Shown: one piece after another, positions 10,601-18,602 of the stretch
How the letters are laid out: each line of letters opens with the position of its first letter
Position numbering within the stretch: position 1 is the first letter of the stretch
Source of the DNA: Janthinobacterium sp. 1_2014MBL_MicDiv
GTDB lineage: Bacteria; Pseudomonadota; Gammaproteobacteria; Burkholderiales; Burkholderiaceae_D
Assembly (NCBI RefSeq): GCF_001865675.1
Contig: NZ_CP011319.1
Location: 2,728,001 to 2,792,000 of the forward strand
Length of the DNA stretch: 64,000 nucleotides
Direction: 5' to 3'
Notes under the pieces: model-generated
Database searches by the model: none
Seen by the model: the letters and a program-made list of their open reading frames with translations, nothing else
Told to the model about the DNA's origin: nothing
Position numbers and translations under genes: made by a program

Positions 10601-11199
10601 GACAGTCCCAGGCTCAGGACCAGGAACACCACCACGGCCAGCACCGTGCGGCTTTCGGCCGTATCGCCGCGCTCCTGGCGCAAGCGCTGCTCCATGGACA
10701 GGAAGGACAGGAATTCGCGGCGGATCTCGTCAAATTCCAGCTTGCCTTCGCCCTGGCGCACGCGCGCGAGAAATTCCTGGTTGCTGCGGCGCTGCCCGAT
10801 GACACTTTCCGCGTATTCCATCCACTGGTTTTGCAGCGCGCGGATGCGGCGCAGGCGGTCCACCTGGACGGGACTGTCGGAGACCAGCTCGAGCAGGGTA
10901 TTCATCTCGACGGCGATCTTTGCCTTGCCCGATTTATACGGCGACAGGAAGGTCTCGTCGCCCGTCAGCAAATAGCCGCGCATGCCCGTTTCCAGGTCGA
11001 CGGACAGCTTCATGACTTCATTCGCATTGCCGATGACCCTTTCGGAATGTTCGACCGAGCGCAGCGCCGACAGCAGGTAGGCGATCAGGCCGACGAATAC
11101 GAGGGCCGTGACGACGCCGATGACCAGGGGCAGGGTGACGTTGCGGGCAAGGATGCGGCGAAAGCTGAAGGAGTCGATCGGGGTCTTGGTATTCATCAT
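7699..11199 (-). CDS. CHASE3/GAF hybrid histidine kinase with three receiver domains
   Basis: About 1166 residues. Two transmembrane helices (about 20-42 and 188-208) flank a CHASE3-like periplasmic sensor. A GAF domain follows (about 255-390), then a long Glu/Gln-rich coiled coil (about 395-490), HisKA with His497 (NMSHELRTPLN), HATPase (GTGLGLSI) and three receivers beginning near residues 773, 895 and 1042. A low-complexity Ala/Pro linker separates the kinase from the receivers. I start at the ATG at 11199 (ATGATG); a TTG 21 bp upstream is possible. It is the first gene of the minus-strand run with cheR and two more kinases. The architecture resembles large multi-REC hybrid kinases that integrate several inputs. 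The stimulus is unknown. Confidence 0.9.
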   Translation of the reverse strand: MMNTKTPIDSFSFRRILARNVTLPLVIGVVTALVFVGLIAYLLSALRSVEHSERVIGNANEVMKLSVDLETGMRGYLLTGDETFLSPYKSGKAKIAVEMNTLLELVSDSPVQVDRLRRIRALQNQWMEYAESVIGQRRSNQEFLARVRQGEGKLEFDEIRREFLSFLSMEQRLRQERGDTAESRTVLAVVVFLVLSLGLSGLLAYLGRRELLRLSDIYNEALEQRGKDNDVLQEQAWLRTGQTELAAHTSGQLALPQLGRQVLDFLANRLDVAVATMYVIDDDGSLRRTAVYGFNEQGVKDKQVFKLGEGLVGETAREKRLKHIKQVPHDYLTVTSGLGHGAPLELVLTPVNNEGAVNGVIELGFTHPVSQRAKELLNLIAANVGTSLEAALYRQRLQNVLEETQQLNEELEVQQEELRTANEELGEQSRVLEQSQAHLEEQKAALEQSNEQLAVQALALDQKNMAIVQAHAQLEARAEELQRASRYKSEFLANMSHELRTPLNSSLILSKLLSDNSGGNLTPEQVTFAQTIYSAGNDLLTLINDILDISKVEAGKLELMPDTVPFDELLSSMRMLFGPQAQQKKLAFNVSVAPDAPASFVSDRQRLEQILKNLLSNAIKFTDAGTVALQVSTDDGGNVRFQVQDSGIGIADDQQQKIFDAFHQADGTTSRRYGGTGLGLSISRDLAALLGGTIELASTPGQGSTFTLVLPPAMPQRAAAPDALAPATVTVQPAAARPATVAAAPKAAPAAKPVPLATFQDDRDSVPAGKSGQRSVLVIEDEPSFAGILFDLAHEMQYRCLVAHGADEGLRLAEQFLPDAILLDMGLPDRPGLLVLQQLKENPLTRHIPVHIVSGNDQVQEAMQLGAIGYATKPRTREQLKDVFRKLESKFTQKMKRILLVEDDERQRESVVHLISDDDVEITAVALGEQALELLKTQIFDCMIIDLKLPDIQGNELLERMEHEELCSFPPVIVYTGRNLSREEEADLMKYSRSIIIKGARSPERLLDEVTLFLHKVESELSSERQGMLQQVRSRERVFEGRKILLVDDDVRNIFALTNALEQKGVVVEIGRNGFEAISKLNSVDDIDLVLMDVMMPGMDGLEATRLIRADGRYNKLPIIAITAKAMKNDQEECLQAGASDYLAKPIDLDRLYSLLRVWMPKMERM

Positions 11200-11514
11200 G
11201 TCCGGTAAGGGCTGGTGCAAAAAATCAATTTTAATGGAAATGCAAGTATTTATGCGGATTGCGCATAGCGTGCGCTAGCATAGCAGCCTTGCGCCAGTTT
11301 CATTGCTGTAATACTTGTGTATGCGAGGCAGCGAACAATGCGATGCGGGCCATGTTCAAGTTCGCCAGAAGTCAATGCTTGCACGTTTGATATAACGCAA
11401 AGAGTGCGCCGGTTTGCGTCCTAGTATGCAGATGGTGGTGGCGTCCGTGCGGATGGCAGCTTGCCGCGCGGCTGGCCACCGTGTGCAATGCCATTGCCCA
11501 TGCAGGAGGACATC
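11200..11514. other. Divergent intergenic region, no gene seen
   Basis: This 315-bp spacer lies between the divergent hybrid kinase and hsp20 genes. It must carry both promoters, but I could not identify a convincing -35/-10 pair or a sigma-32-type heat-shock promoter by eye. The hsp20 leader ends in a strong AGGAGG at about 11504-11509. Confidence 0.4.
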
Positions 11515-11967
11515 ATGGCCAATCATCTGATCCACCGCGATCCGCTCAACCCGCTGGCGCGCTTCGACCCCTTCAGCGACATGGAAGAGCTGATGCGCGA
11601 TTTCTTCACGCCGGCCCTGCGCCTGCGCGAAGGCGGCGCGCCGCGCATCCGTGTCGATATTTCCGAAACCGAACAAGCTTACCTGGTGCAGGCCGACATA
11701 CCGGGTGTCAGCAAGGATGACATCAAGGTGTCGATCGACGGCAACCGGGTATCCATCGCCGCGGAACTGAAGAATGAACGCGAACTGCGCGATGGCGGCG
11801 GCAGGGTCGTGCGCAGCGAGCGCGAATATGGCCAGCAATACCGCAGCTTCGTGTTGCCGCATGAAGTGGAGGAAGCTGGCGCCCAGGCCCGCTATGAAAA
11901 TGGCGTGTTGTTGCTGGACTTGCCGAAAAAGGCGGGCACGGGCGGCAGGCAGCTGGCGATACAGTAG
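11515..11967 (+). CDS. Hsp20 family small heat-shock protein
   Basis: 150 residues. The alpha-crystallin domain spans about 40-140, with the typical RVDISETEQAYLVQADIPGV entry strand, the DDIKVSIDGN strand and the C-terminal NGVLLLDLPKK segment (the A-x-x-x-n-G-v-L motif). Small heat-shock proteins are ATP-independent holdases that bind unfolding clients in the cytoplasm. The ATG at 11515 was chosen because AGGAGG lies 6 bases upstream; an in-frame extension to 11461 lacks a ribosome binding site. It stands alone, divergent from the kinase operon and followed by a hairpin that serves the convergent MFS gene. Heat regulation is expected for the family but no control element was recognised. Confidence 0.93.
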   Translation: MANHLIHRDPLNPLARFDPFSDMEELMRDFFTPALRLREGGAPRIRVDISETEQAYLVQADIPGVSKDDIKVSIDGNRVSIAAELKNERELRDGGGRVVRSEREYGQQYRSFVLPHEVEEAGAQARYENGVLLLDLPKKAGTGGRQLAIQ

Positions 11968-12027
11968 CCGGCGCCAGCAGCGGGGCATGGCGCCGGTTCC
12001 GGCGCGGCCGGCGCGCAGGGCCGGCGA

Positions 12028-12058
12028 CAAAAAAATGCGCCGGAAGAATCCGGCGCAT
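12028..12058 (-). terminator. Rho-independent terminator of the MFS gene
   Basis: Perfect 10-bp inverted repeat ATGCGCCGGA / TCCGGCGCAT (12035-12044 and 12049-12058) with an AGAA tetraloop on the plus strand. On the minus strand it is followed by a run of seven T, the classic intrinsic terminator layout. It lies 48 bp past the stop of the minus-strand MFS gene. Confidence 0.85.
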
Positions 12059-12105
12059 GGTGTGCATTGCGGCATGCGGCAAGCGCACGCCTGTCTATAT
12101 ATATG

Positions 12106-13452
12106 TCAGTCGCGGATTTCCAGCGCCCGGTTCAGGCTCAGCGCGGCCAGCGAGGCGACGGCGCCCGACAGCAGGTAGAAGCTGACATAGGCGAGGCCGA
12201 AGTTGGCCGACAGGCCCAGCGCCACCAGCGGTGCGAAGCCGGCACCGACCAGCCAGGCCAGGTCGGACGTCAGGGCCGCGCCCGTGTAGCGGAAGCGGGC
12301 AGGGAAGTTCGCCGTCACGGCGCCGGCCGCCTGGCCGTAGGACAGGCCCAGCAGGCTGAAGCCGACGAGGATGAACACGTCCTGGCCCGTATTGCCGCCC
12401 CCCATCAGGGTCGGCACGAAGGCGCTGAAGATGGCGATCAGCACGGCCAGCACACCCAGGGTGGTGCGGCGGCCCACTTTATCGGCCAGCAAGCCGGAAA
12501 TCACCACGCCGACGGCGGCCAGCACGGCGCCCAGCATCTGGATTTGCAGGAAATCCGGCGCAGAACGGGTCTGGTAGACGGAAATCCACGACAGCGGGAA
12601 CACGGTAACGAGGTGGAACAGGGCGTAGCTGGCCAGCGCGGCGAGGGCGCCGATCAGCACGTTGCGGCCCTGGCCGCGGCTCATTTCAAACACGCTCACG
12701 GGCTGCAGTTCGCGCTCGTCGAGCAGGCGCGCATATTCATTCGTCGATACCAGGCGCAACCGGGCAAACAGGGCCACCACGTTGATGGCGAAGGCCACAT
12801 AGAAGGGATAGCGCCAGCCCCAGTCGAGGAAATCTTCATCCGTCAGTGTGGTCAGCATGAACCAGAACAGGCCGGCGGCGATCAGGAAGCCGACGGGGGC
12901 GCCCAGCTGGCCCAGCATGGCGTACCAGCCGCGCTTGTTTTCAGGCGCGTTCAGGGCCAGCAGCGACGGCAGGCCATCCCACGAGCCGCCCAGCGCCACG
13001 CCCTGGCCGATGCGCAGCACGGACAGCCAGATGATGGCGGCAAAGCCCAGGTGCGAATAGGTGGGCAGGAAAGCGATGCCGGCCGTCGATACGCCCAAGA
13101 GGAAGAGGGCGAACGTCAGCTTGGCGCTGCGCCCCATGCGGCGCTGGATTTCCATGAAGATCACGGTGCCGAACGGACGGGCGATGAAGGCGAACGAGAA
13201 GATCAGGAACGCATACAAGGTGCCTTCCAGGCGCTCTTCGAAGGGGAAGAAGACGCGCGGAAACACCAGCACCGAGGCGATGGCGTAGACAAAGAAGTCA
13301 AAATACTCGGAAGCGCGGCCGATGATCACGCCGACGGCGATCTCACCGGGGTCGATATGCGATTCGACCGTGCCGGCCCCGCGTGCGTCGCGCAGGGAAT
13401 GGGGGGAAAAGTCAGCGGGTACATCCCCGCTGTGTATGCGCGTGCTGGACAT
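12106..13452 (-). CDS. MFS transporter, metabolite:H+ symporter-like
   Basis: 448 residues with about 12 hydrophobic helices. The A-like loop after helix 2 (ARPFGTVIFMEIQRRMGR) and the SDxxGRR-like repeat in the second half (GLLADKVGRRTT) are typical of the MHS (metabolite:H+ symporter) branch of the major facilitator superfamily, inner-membrane importers of organic acids or osmolytes. The ATG at 13452 is preceded by GGAGA about 8 bases upstream; an upstream in-frame ATG at 13488 is less well supported. The substrate cannot be inferred. It is transcribed divergently from the cyo operon and ends at a strong terminator. Confidence 0.85.
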   Translation of the reverse strand: MSSTRIHSGDVPADFSPHSLRDARGAGTVESHIDPGEIAVGVIIGRASEYFDFFVYAIASVLVFPRVFFPFEERLEGTLYAFLIFSFAFIARPFGTVIFMEIQRRMGRSAKLTFALFLLGVSTAGIAFLPTYSHLGFAAIIWLSVLRIGQGVALGGSWDGLPSLLALNAPENKRGWYAMLGQLGAPVGFLIAAGLFWFMLTTLTDEDFLDWGWRYPFYVAFAINVVALFARLRLVSTNEYARLLDERELQPVSVFEMSRGQGRNVLIGALAALASYALFHLVTVFPLSWISVYQTRSAPDFLQIQMLGAVLAAVGVVISGLLADKVGRRTTLGVLAVLIAIFSAFVPTLMGGGNTGQDVFILVGFSLLGLSYGQAAGAVTANFPARFRYTGAALTSDLAWLVGAGFAPLVALGLSANFGLAYVSFYLLSGAVASLAALSLNRALEIRD

Positions 13453-13669
13453 GATGATCGTCTCCAATATAGTTTCGAGTTCGGCCAACGCGTAACATAC
13501 CCCGGGTGTCTCACGCCCGGAGTAGGACTATCCATCAGGTAGTCGTAGGAAAACTCCGTACGTACACAGTGAAAGTCCGAGCAAGGGGTAGGACAAAACG
13601 TCCAATTGCCAACGCGCTCCAGTGAGAATACAGTACCATATCTTCATCCCCTGTACTGGACTTTCCTGT

Positions 13670-14653
13670 ATGTTTTCATTAAAAGTTCGTCGCGGACTGC
13701 TTCTTTTACCTCTCGCATTGTTGGCTGGTTGCAATACGGTGGTACTGAATCCGTCCGGAGACATCGCAGTTCAGCAAGGCAATCTGATTGTCATCTCGAC
13801 ATTGCTGATGCTGTTGATTATCGTTCCGGTAATCGCCCTGACCCTGCTTTTCGCATGGCGCTATAGAAAAAACAACACCGCGGCCAAATACGAGCCGGAC
13901 TGGGACCACTCGACTCGCCTCGAGCTGATCATCTGGGGCGCGCCCCTGCTGATCATCATCGTGCTGGGCCTGCTGACCTGGATCAGCACCCACACCCTCG
14001 ATCCTTATCGTCCGCTGAGCCGTATCGACGCCAACCGTCCGATTCCTGCCAGCCACAAGCCGATGATCGTCGAAGTCGTGGCGCTGGACTGGAAATGGCT
14101 GTTCATCTACCCTGAGCAAGGCATCGCTTCGGTCAATGAACTGTATGCGCCAGTCGACCGTCCGATCCGCTTCAAGATCACCGCCTCGTCCGTCATGAAC
14201 TCGTTCTTCATCCCCGCACTGGCAGGTCAGATCTACGCCATGCCGGGCATGGAAACCCAGTTGAATGCCGTCATCAACAAGCCAGGCGTGTATAAAGGCT
14301 TTTCCGCCAACTACAGCGGTGCCGGTTTCTCGGGCATGCGCTTCAAGTTCCATGGCGTGAACGATGCGGACTTCGACAAATGGGTGGAATCGGCACGTGC
14401 CGGTGGCGGCGCGCTGAACCGCGACGACTACCTGACGCTGGCCCAGCCGAGCGAGCGCGATCCCGTGCGCCGCTACAGCGCGGTACCTAGCGATCTGTAC
14501 AAGGCAATTTTGAACCGCACCATCGTTTCCGACGCCCTGTGCGTGACGCCGGTCGAGCCATACAAACTGGCGGTGGCAAATAGCCCGGTAGCGGCCGTAA
14601 CGGCAGTAGTCGCTAGCGATGCAGTGGTTGAAAAGGGCGTTCAAGCCAAGTAA
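13670..14653 (+). CDS. cyoA: Cytochrome bo-type quinol oxidase subunit II
   Basis: 327 residues. A lipoprotein signal ends in LAGC (lipid-anchored Cys near 20), followed by two transmembrane helices and a periplasmic cupredoxin-like domain. The CuA ligands (Cys-Cys-His-Met set) of cytochrome c oxidases are absent, while the NSFFIPALAGQIYAMPGM segment matches CyoA, so electrons should come from quinol rather than cytochrome c. Subunit II of the terminal oxidase that reduces O2 to water and pumps protons. The ATG at 13670 directly precedes the signal peptide; a GTG at 13622 would add 16 residues ahead of it and is less likely. First gene of cyoABCD-SURF1-regBA-like. Confidence 0.92.
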   Translation: MFSLKVRRGLLLLPLALLAGCNTVVLNPSGDIAVQQGNLIVISTLLMLLIIVPVIALTLLFAWRYRKNNTAAKYEPDWDHSTRLELIIWGAPLLIIIVLGLLTWISTHTLDPYRPLSRIDANRPIPASHKPMIVEVVALDWKWLFIYPEQGIASVNELYAPVDRPIRFKITASSVMNSFFIPALAGQIYAMPGMETQLNAVINKPGVYKGFSANYSGAGFSGMRFKFHGVNDADFDKWVESARAGGGALNRDDYLTLAQPSERDPVRRYSAVPSDLYKAILNRTIVSDALCVTPVEPYKLAVANSPVAAVTAVVASDAVVEKGVQAK

Positions 14654-14745
14654 CGACTGCATGAATCCCGCAGCGCATAAGTACTTAGCGCTGCAGATAC
14701 TGGCGCCGCTTGCCTGGCGCCTCCCTTTTTTCTCTGAGAGTAACA

Positions 14746-16749
14746 ATGCTAGACCATATTGATCTGACGAAGCTTATATTCGGCCGTCTGACTTGGGATG
14801 CAATTCCATTTCACGAACCTATCCTGCTGGTGACCTTTGCCATGGTTGCCCTGGGCGGTATCGCACTCGTTGCGGCACTGACGTATTTCCGCGTCTGGGG
14901 TACCCTGTGGCGCGACTGGATCACCAGTATCGACCATAAAAAAATCGGTATCATGTACATGATTCTGGGCCTCGTCATGCTGCTGCGCGGCTTTGCCGAC
15001 GCGCTCATGATGCGTACCCAGCAGGCCGTCGCCTTTGGCGACAATGCCGGCTTCCTGCCACCGCATCACTACGACCAGATCTTCACCGCCCACGGCGTGA
15101 TCATGATCTTCTTCGTCGCGATGCCTTTCGTGACGGGGCTGATGAACTACGTGGTGCCGCTGCAAATCGGCGCGCGCGACGTGGCTTTCCCTTTCCTCAA
15201 CAACTTCAGCTTCTGGATGACCACCATGGGCGCCGCCCTGGTCATGGCCTCGCTGTTCGTCGGCGAATTCGCCCGCACGGGCTGGCTGGCGTATCCACCG
15301 CTGTCGGGCATCGTCGGCAGTCCGGACGTGGGGGTAGACTATTACATCTGGTCCCTGCAGATTGCCGGGGTCGGGACGCTATTGTCCGGTGTCAACCTGA
15401 TCGCCACCATCGTCAAGATGCGCGCGCCCGGCATGACCTGGATGAAAATGCCCGTCTTCACCTGGACCGCACTGTGCACCAACATCCTGATCGTCGCCGC
15501 CTTCCCGGTGCTGACGGCCGTGTTGGCCATGCTGTCGCTGGACCGCGTTGCCGGCTTTAACTTCTTCACGACGGAACTGGGCGGCAACGCCATGATGTAC
15601 GTCAACCTGATCTGGATCTGGGGTCACCCGGAAGTCTACATCCTGATCCTGCCGCTGTTCGGCGTGTTCTCGGAAGTGGTCGCCACGTTCAGCAGCAAGC
15701 GCCTGTTCGGCTACGCCTCGATGGTGTACGCCACCTGCGTCATCATGATCCTGTCCTACCTGGTCTGGCTGCATCACTTCTTCACCATGGGTTCAGGCGC
15801 CAGCGTCAACTCCTTCTTCGGCATCACGACGATGATCATTTCGATCCCGACGGGCGCGAAGATCTTCAACTGGCTGTTTACCATGTACCGCGGCCGTATC
15901 CGTTTCGAACTGCCCATGCTGTGGACGATCGGCTTCATGGTCACCTTCACCATCGGCGGCATGACCGGCGTGCTGCTGGCCGTACCACCAGCCGACTTCG
16001 TGCTGCATAACAGCCTGTTCCTGATTGCCCACTTCCATAACGTGATTATCGGCGGCGTGGTCTTCGGCGTCTTCGCTGCGATCAACTACTGGTACCCGAA
16101 AGCCTTCGGCTACAAGCTCGATGCGTTCTGGGGCAAGTGCTCGTTCTGGTTCTGGTTCGTCGGCTTCTACCTGGCCTTCATGCCGCTGTACGTGCTGGGC
16201 CTGATGGGCGTGACCCGTCGTGTCAACCACTTTGAAGATCCATCGCTGCAAATCTGGACCATCATCGCCTGGTTCGGCGCCGTCTCGATCGCCCTGGGCA
16301 TCGCTTCCATGCTGATCCAGTTCTATGTCAGCTACCGCAACCGTCACGCCCTGCGCGACGTTACCGGCGACCCATGGGGCGGCCGTACGCTGGAATGGTC
16401 GACGTCGTCGCCACCGCCAGACTATAATTTCGCCTTCACGCCACAAGTGCACGAACTCGATGCATGGACCGACATGAAGAAACACGGTTACCAGCGTCCG
16501 ACGTCCGGTTTCACGAAGATCCACATGCCGAAGAACACCTGGGCTGGTTTCGTGATCGCCGCGTTGAGCGCACTGGTTGGTTTTGGCCTGATCTGGCAAA
16601 TGTGGCTCGTCGCCAGCATTGGCTTCGTGATCATGATGGTCACCATCATCGTCCATACCTTTAACTACAAGCGCGATTACTACATTCCTGCGGAAGAAGT
16701 GGTCCGTACCGAAGACGCTTATACTAAATTGCTGAGCAGCCATGTCTGA
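14746..16749 (+). CDS. cyoB: Cytochrome bo-type quinol oxidase subunit I
   Basis: 667 residues, close to the E. coli CyoB length, with about 15 transmembrane helices. Conserved heme-copper oxidase motifs are present: HGVIMIFF (low-spin heme ligand), WIWGHPEVYILILP (CuB His and the cross-linked Tyr), LHHFFTMG (CuB HH pair), and HFHNVIIGG (heme ligands). It is the catalytic subunit carrying the low-spin heme, the high-spin heme-CuB centre and the proton channels. The ATG at 14746 follows GAGAG; an earlier in-frame start at 14710 lacks a binding site. It overlaps cyoC by 8 bp. Confidence 0.96.
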   Translation: MLDHIDLTKLIFGRLTWDAIPFHEPILLVTFAMVALGGIALVAALTYFRVWGTLWRDWITSIDHKKIGIMYMILGLVMLLRGFADALMMRTQQAVAFGDNAGFLPPHHYDQIFTAHGVIMIFFVAMPFVTGLMNYVVPLQIGARDVAFPFLNNFSFWMTTMGAALVMASLFVGEFARTGWLAYPPLSGIVGSPDVGVDYYIWSLQIAGVGTLLSGVNLIATIVKMRAPGMTWMKMPVFTWTALCTNILIVAAFPVLTAVLAMLSLDRVAGFNFFTTELGGNAMMYVNLIWIWGHPEVYILILPLFGVFSEVVATFSSKRLFGYASMVYATCVIMILSYLVWLHHFFTMGSGASVNSFFGITTMIISIPTGAKIFNWLFTMYRGRIRFELPMLWTIGFMVTFTIGGMTGVLLAVPPADFVLHNSLFLIAHFHNVIIGGVVFGVFAAINYWYPKAFGYKLDAFWGKCSFWFWFVGFYLAFMPLYVLGLMGVTRRVNHFEDPSLQIWTIIAWFGAVSIALGIASMLIQFYVSYRNRHALRDVTGDPWGGRTLEWSTSSPPPDYNFAFTPQVHELDAWTDMKKHGYQRPTSGFTKIHMPKNTWAGFVIAALSALVGFGLIWQMWLVASIGFVIMMVTIIVHTFNYKRDYYIPAEEVVRTEDAYTKLLSSHV

Positions 16750-17380
16750 TACCATCGCCCATAACACCGGCGCCGCTGGCGCCGCACCAAGCACGCGCAG
16801 CTACTTTGTGCGCGAGCACCACCCGGAAAACGGCAGCCTGCTGGGTTTCTGGCTTTACCTGATGAGCGATTGCCTGATCTTCGCCTGTCTGTTCGCCACG
16901 TACGCCGTGGTCGGCCGCAGCTACGCGGACGGCCCGACGGGCGCCGCGCTGTTCGACCTGCCGCTGGTGGCCGTCAACACGGCCATGCTGCTGCTGTCGT
17001 CGATCACCTACGGCTTCGCCATGCTGGCCATGCAGCGCAAGAATTTGCGCAGCACCCTGGTCTGGCTGGGCATCACGGGCCTGTTCGGCCTGGCCTTCCT
17101 GTCGCTGGAAATGTATGAATTCATGCATCTGATCCACGAAGGCGCCGGTCCGCAGCGCAGCGCGTTCCTGTCCTCGTTCTTCGCCCTGGTCGGTACCCAC
17201 GGCTTGCACGTGACGTTCGGCGTGATCTGGCTCGTGACCTTGATGTTCCAGTTGAACAAGCATGGCCTGACGCCGGAAAACGGCCGTCGCATGATGTGCC
17301 TGTCGCTGTTCTGGCACTTCCTGGACGTCATCTGGATCGGCGTCTTCACCTTTGTCTACCTGATGGGAGTGCTGCCATGA
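16742..17380 (+). CDS. cyoC: Cytochrome bo-type quinol oxidase subunit III
   Basis: 212 residues with five hydrophobic helices and the subunit III signatures GFWLYLMSDCLIFACLFATY and GTHGLHVTFG...WHFLDVIWI. It stabilises the oxidase complex in the inner membrane and has no redox centre. The start lies inside the 3' end of cyoB (8-bp overlap) and its stop overlaps the cyoD start in ATGA, so translation is coupled through the operon. Confidence 0.95.
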   Translation: MSDTIAHNTGAAGAAPSTRSYFVREHHPENGSLLGFWLYLMSDCLIFACLFATYAVVGRSYADGPTGAALFDLPLVAVNTAMLLLSSITYGFAMLAMQRKNLRSTLVWLGITGLFGLAFLSLEMYEFMHLIHEGAGPQRSAFLSSFFALVGTHGLHVTFGVIWLVTLMFQLNKHGLTPENGRRMMCLSLFWHFLDVIWIGVFTFVYLMGVLP

Positions 17381-17763
17381 GCGACCACCACACACACGGC
17401 GATAGCCACCACCATGACCATCACGATCATGGCAGCCTGAAAAGCTATGCCATCGGCTTCATCCTGTCGGTGATCCTGACGGCCATTCCTTTCTGGCTGG
17501 TGATGACGAAAGCCATCACCAACTCGGGCACCATGGGCCTGGTCCTGCTGGCGTTCGCGGCTGTTCAAGTCGTGGTACACATGGTGTACTTCCTGCACAT
17601 GAACACCAAGTCCGAAGGCGGCTGGAACATGATGGCGCTGATCTTCACCATCATGATCGTGGGTATTGCCATGGCCGGTTCGCTGTGGGTCATGTACCAC
17701 ATGAACCACAACATGATGCCGGATCTGATGCCTGAGTACATGCATACGAAAACGGCTCCATGA
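17377..17763 (+). CDS. cyoD: Cytochrome bo-type quinol oxidase subunit IV
   Basis: 128 residues. A His/Asp-rich cytoplasmic N-terminus (about 1-22) precedes three transmembrane helices, with the conserved VHMVYFLHM segment of the subunit IV family. CyoD assists assembly of the CuB site in E. coli. The ATG at 17377 overlaps the cyoC stop (ATGA), which decides the start against a longer frame running back into cyoC; its own stop overlaps the SURF1 start the same way. The His-rich tail might bind metal, which is inference. Confidence 0.94.
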   Translation: MSDHHTHGDSHHHDHHDHGSLKSYAIGFILSVILTAIPFWLVMTKAITNSGTMGLVLLAFAAVQVVVHMVYFLHMNTKSEGGWNMMALIFTIMIVGIAMAGSLWVMYHMNHNMMPDLMPEYMHTKTAP

Positions 17764-18602
17764 TGAGTCAAACGCGCCCAAGCAGCACCGGGCGCGCCCC
17801 GGGCGCCGCATCGCAAGATGCCGCGCCAGGCCCACGCGGCATGGCTGTGCATTATTCAAAAATTGCACTGGCCTTGCTGGCGGGGATCGTTTTTGCCGGT
17901 TTCTGTGCCCTGGGCACCTGGCAAGTCAAGCGCCTGTTCTGGAAGCTTGACCTGATCGAGCGCGTCGAACAACGCGTACATGCGCCCGCAACGGACGCAC
18001 CTGGACCCGCAGCCTGGGCCAAGGTCACGCAGCAAACGGATGAATACCGCCATGTGCGACTCTCCGGTACTTATCTTCCCATTTTCAATACCCTGGTGCA
18101 GGCAACGACGGCACTGGGCAGCGGCTATTGGCTGGTGACGCCCTTGCGCCTGGCCGATGGCAGCACCGTGCTGGTCAACCGCGGCTTCGTGCCCAGGCGC
18201 GAAGGCATCGGCGCCAGCACGCCGGCCGGCATCGTCCACGTCGATGGCTTGCTGCGCATCAGCGAGACGGGCGGCGGTTTCTTGCGCGAAAACAGTCCTG
18301 CCACACAGCACTGGTATTCGCGCGACGTGGCCGCCATCGGCGCCTCGCACATGCTGAGCAACGTGGCGCCATACTTCGTCGATGCGAAGGCAAAGTCGGA
18401 AACGGCTGCGGACGCGCCCGTCGGCGGCCTGACCGTGATTTCCTTCCACAACAACCACCTCGTGTACGCCTTGACGTGGTTCGCGCTGGCCTTGATGGTG
18501 GCGGGCATCACGTGGTGGATCGTGCGCGAAGACAGGCGCCGCCGCGCGCGCCGTGCCGGTGGTAACAGCAGTCAAGAAAGCGACCATGCCGGGCAGGATT
18601 GA
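17760..18602 (+). CDS. SURF1 family oxidase assembly protein
   Basis: 280 residues with the SURF1 layout: an N-terminal transmembrane helix (about 33-52) ending in GTWQVKR (family G-x-W-Q-x-x-R motif), a periplasmic domain containing VNRGFVP, and a C-terminal transmembrane helix (about 240-262). SURF1/Shy1 proteins help insert heme into subunit I of heme-copper oxidases. It overlaps cyoD by 4 bp, so it presumably serves this quinol oxidase. A cyoE heme O synthase, often the fifth cyo gene, is absent here and must be elsewhere if heme O is used. The C-terminus is very basic. Confidence 0.9.
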   Translation: MMSQTRPSSTGRAPGAASQDAAPGPRGMAVHYSKIALALLAGIVFAGFCALGTWQVKRLFWKLDLIERVEQRVHAPATDAPGPAAWAKVTQQTDEYRHVRLSGTYLPIFNTLVQATTALGSGYWLVTPLRLADGSTVLVNRGFVPRREGIGASTPAGIVHVDGLLRISETGGGFLRENSPATQHWYSRDVAAIGASHMLSNVAPYFVDAKAKSETAADAPVGGLTVISFHNNHLVYALTWFALALMVAGITWWIVREDRRRRARRAGGNSSQESDHAGQD

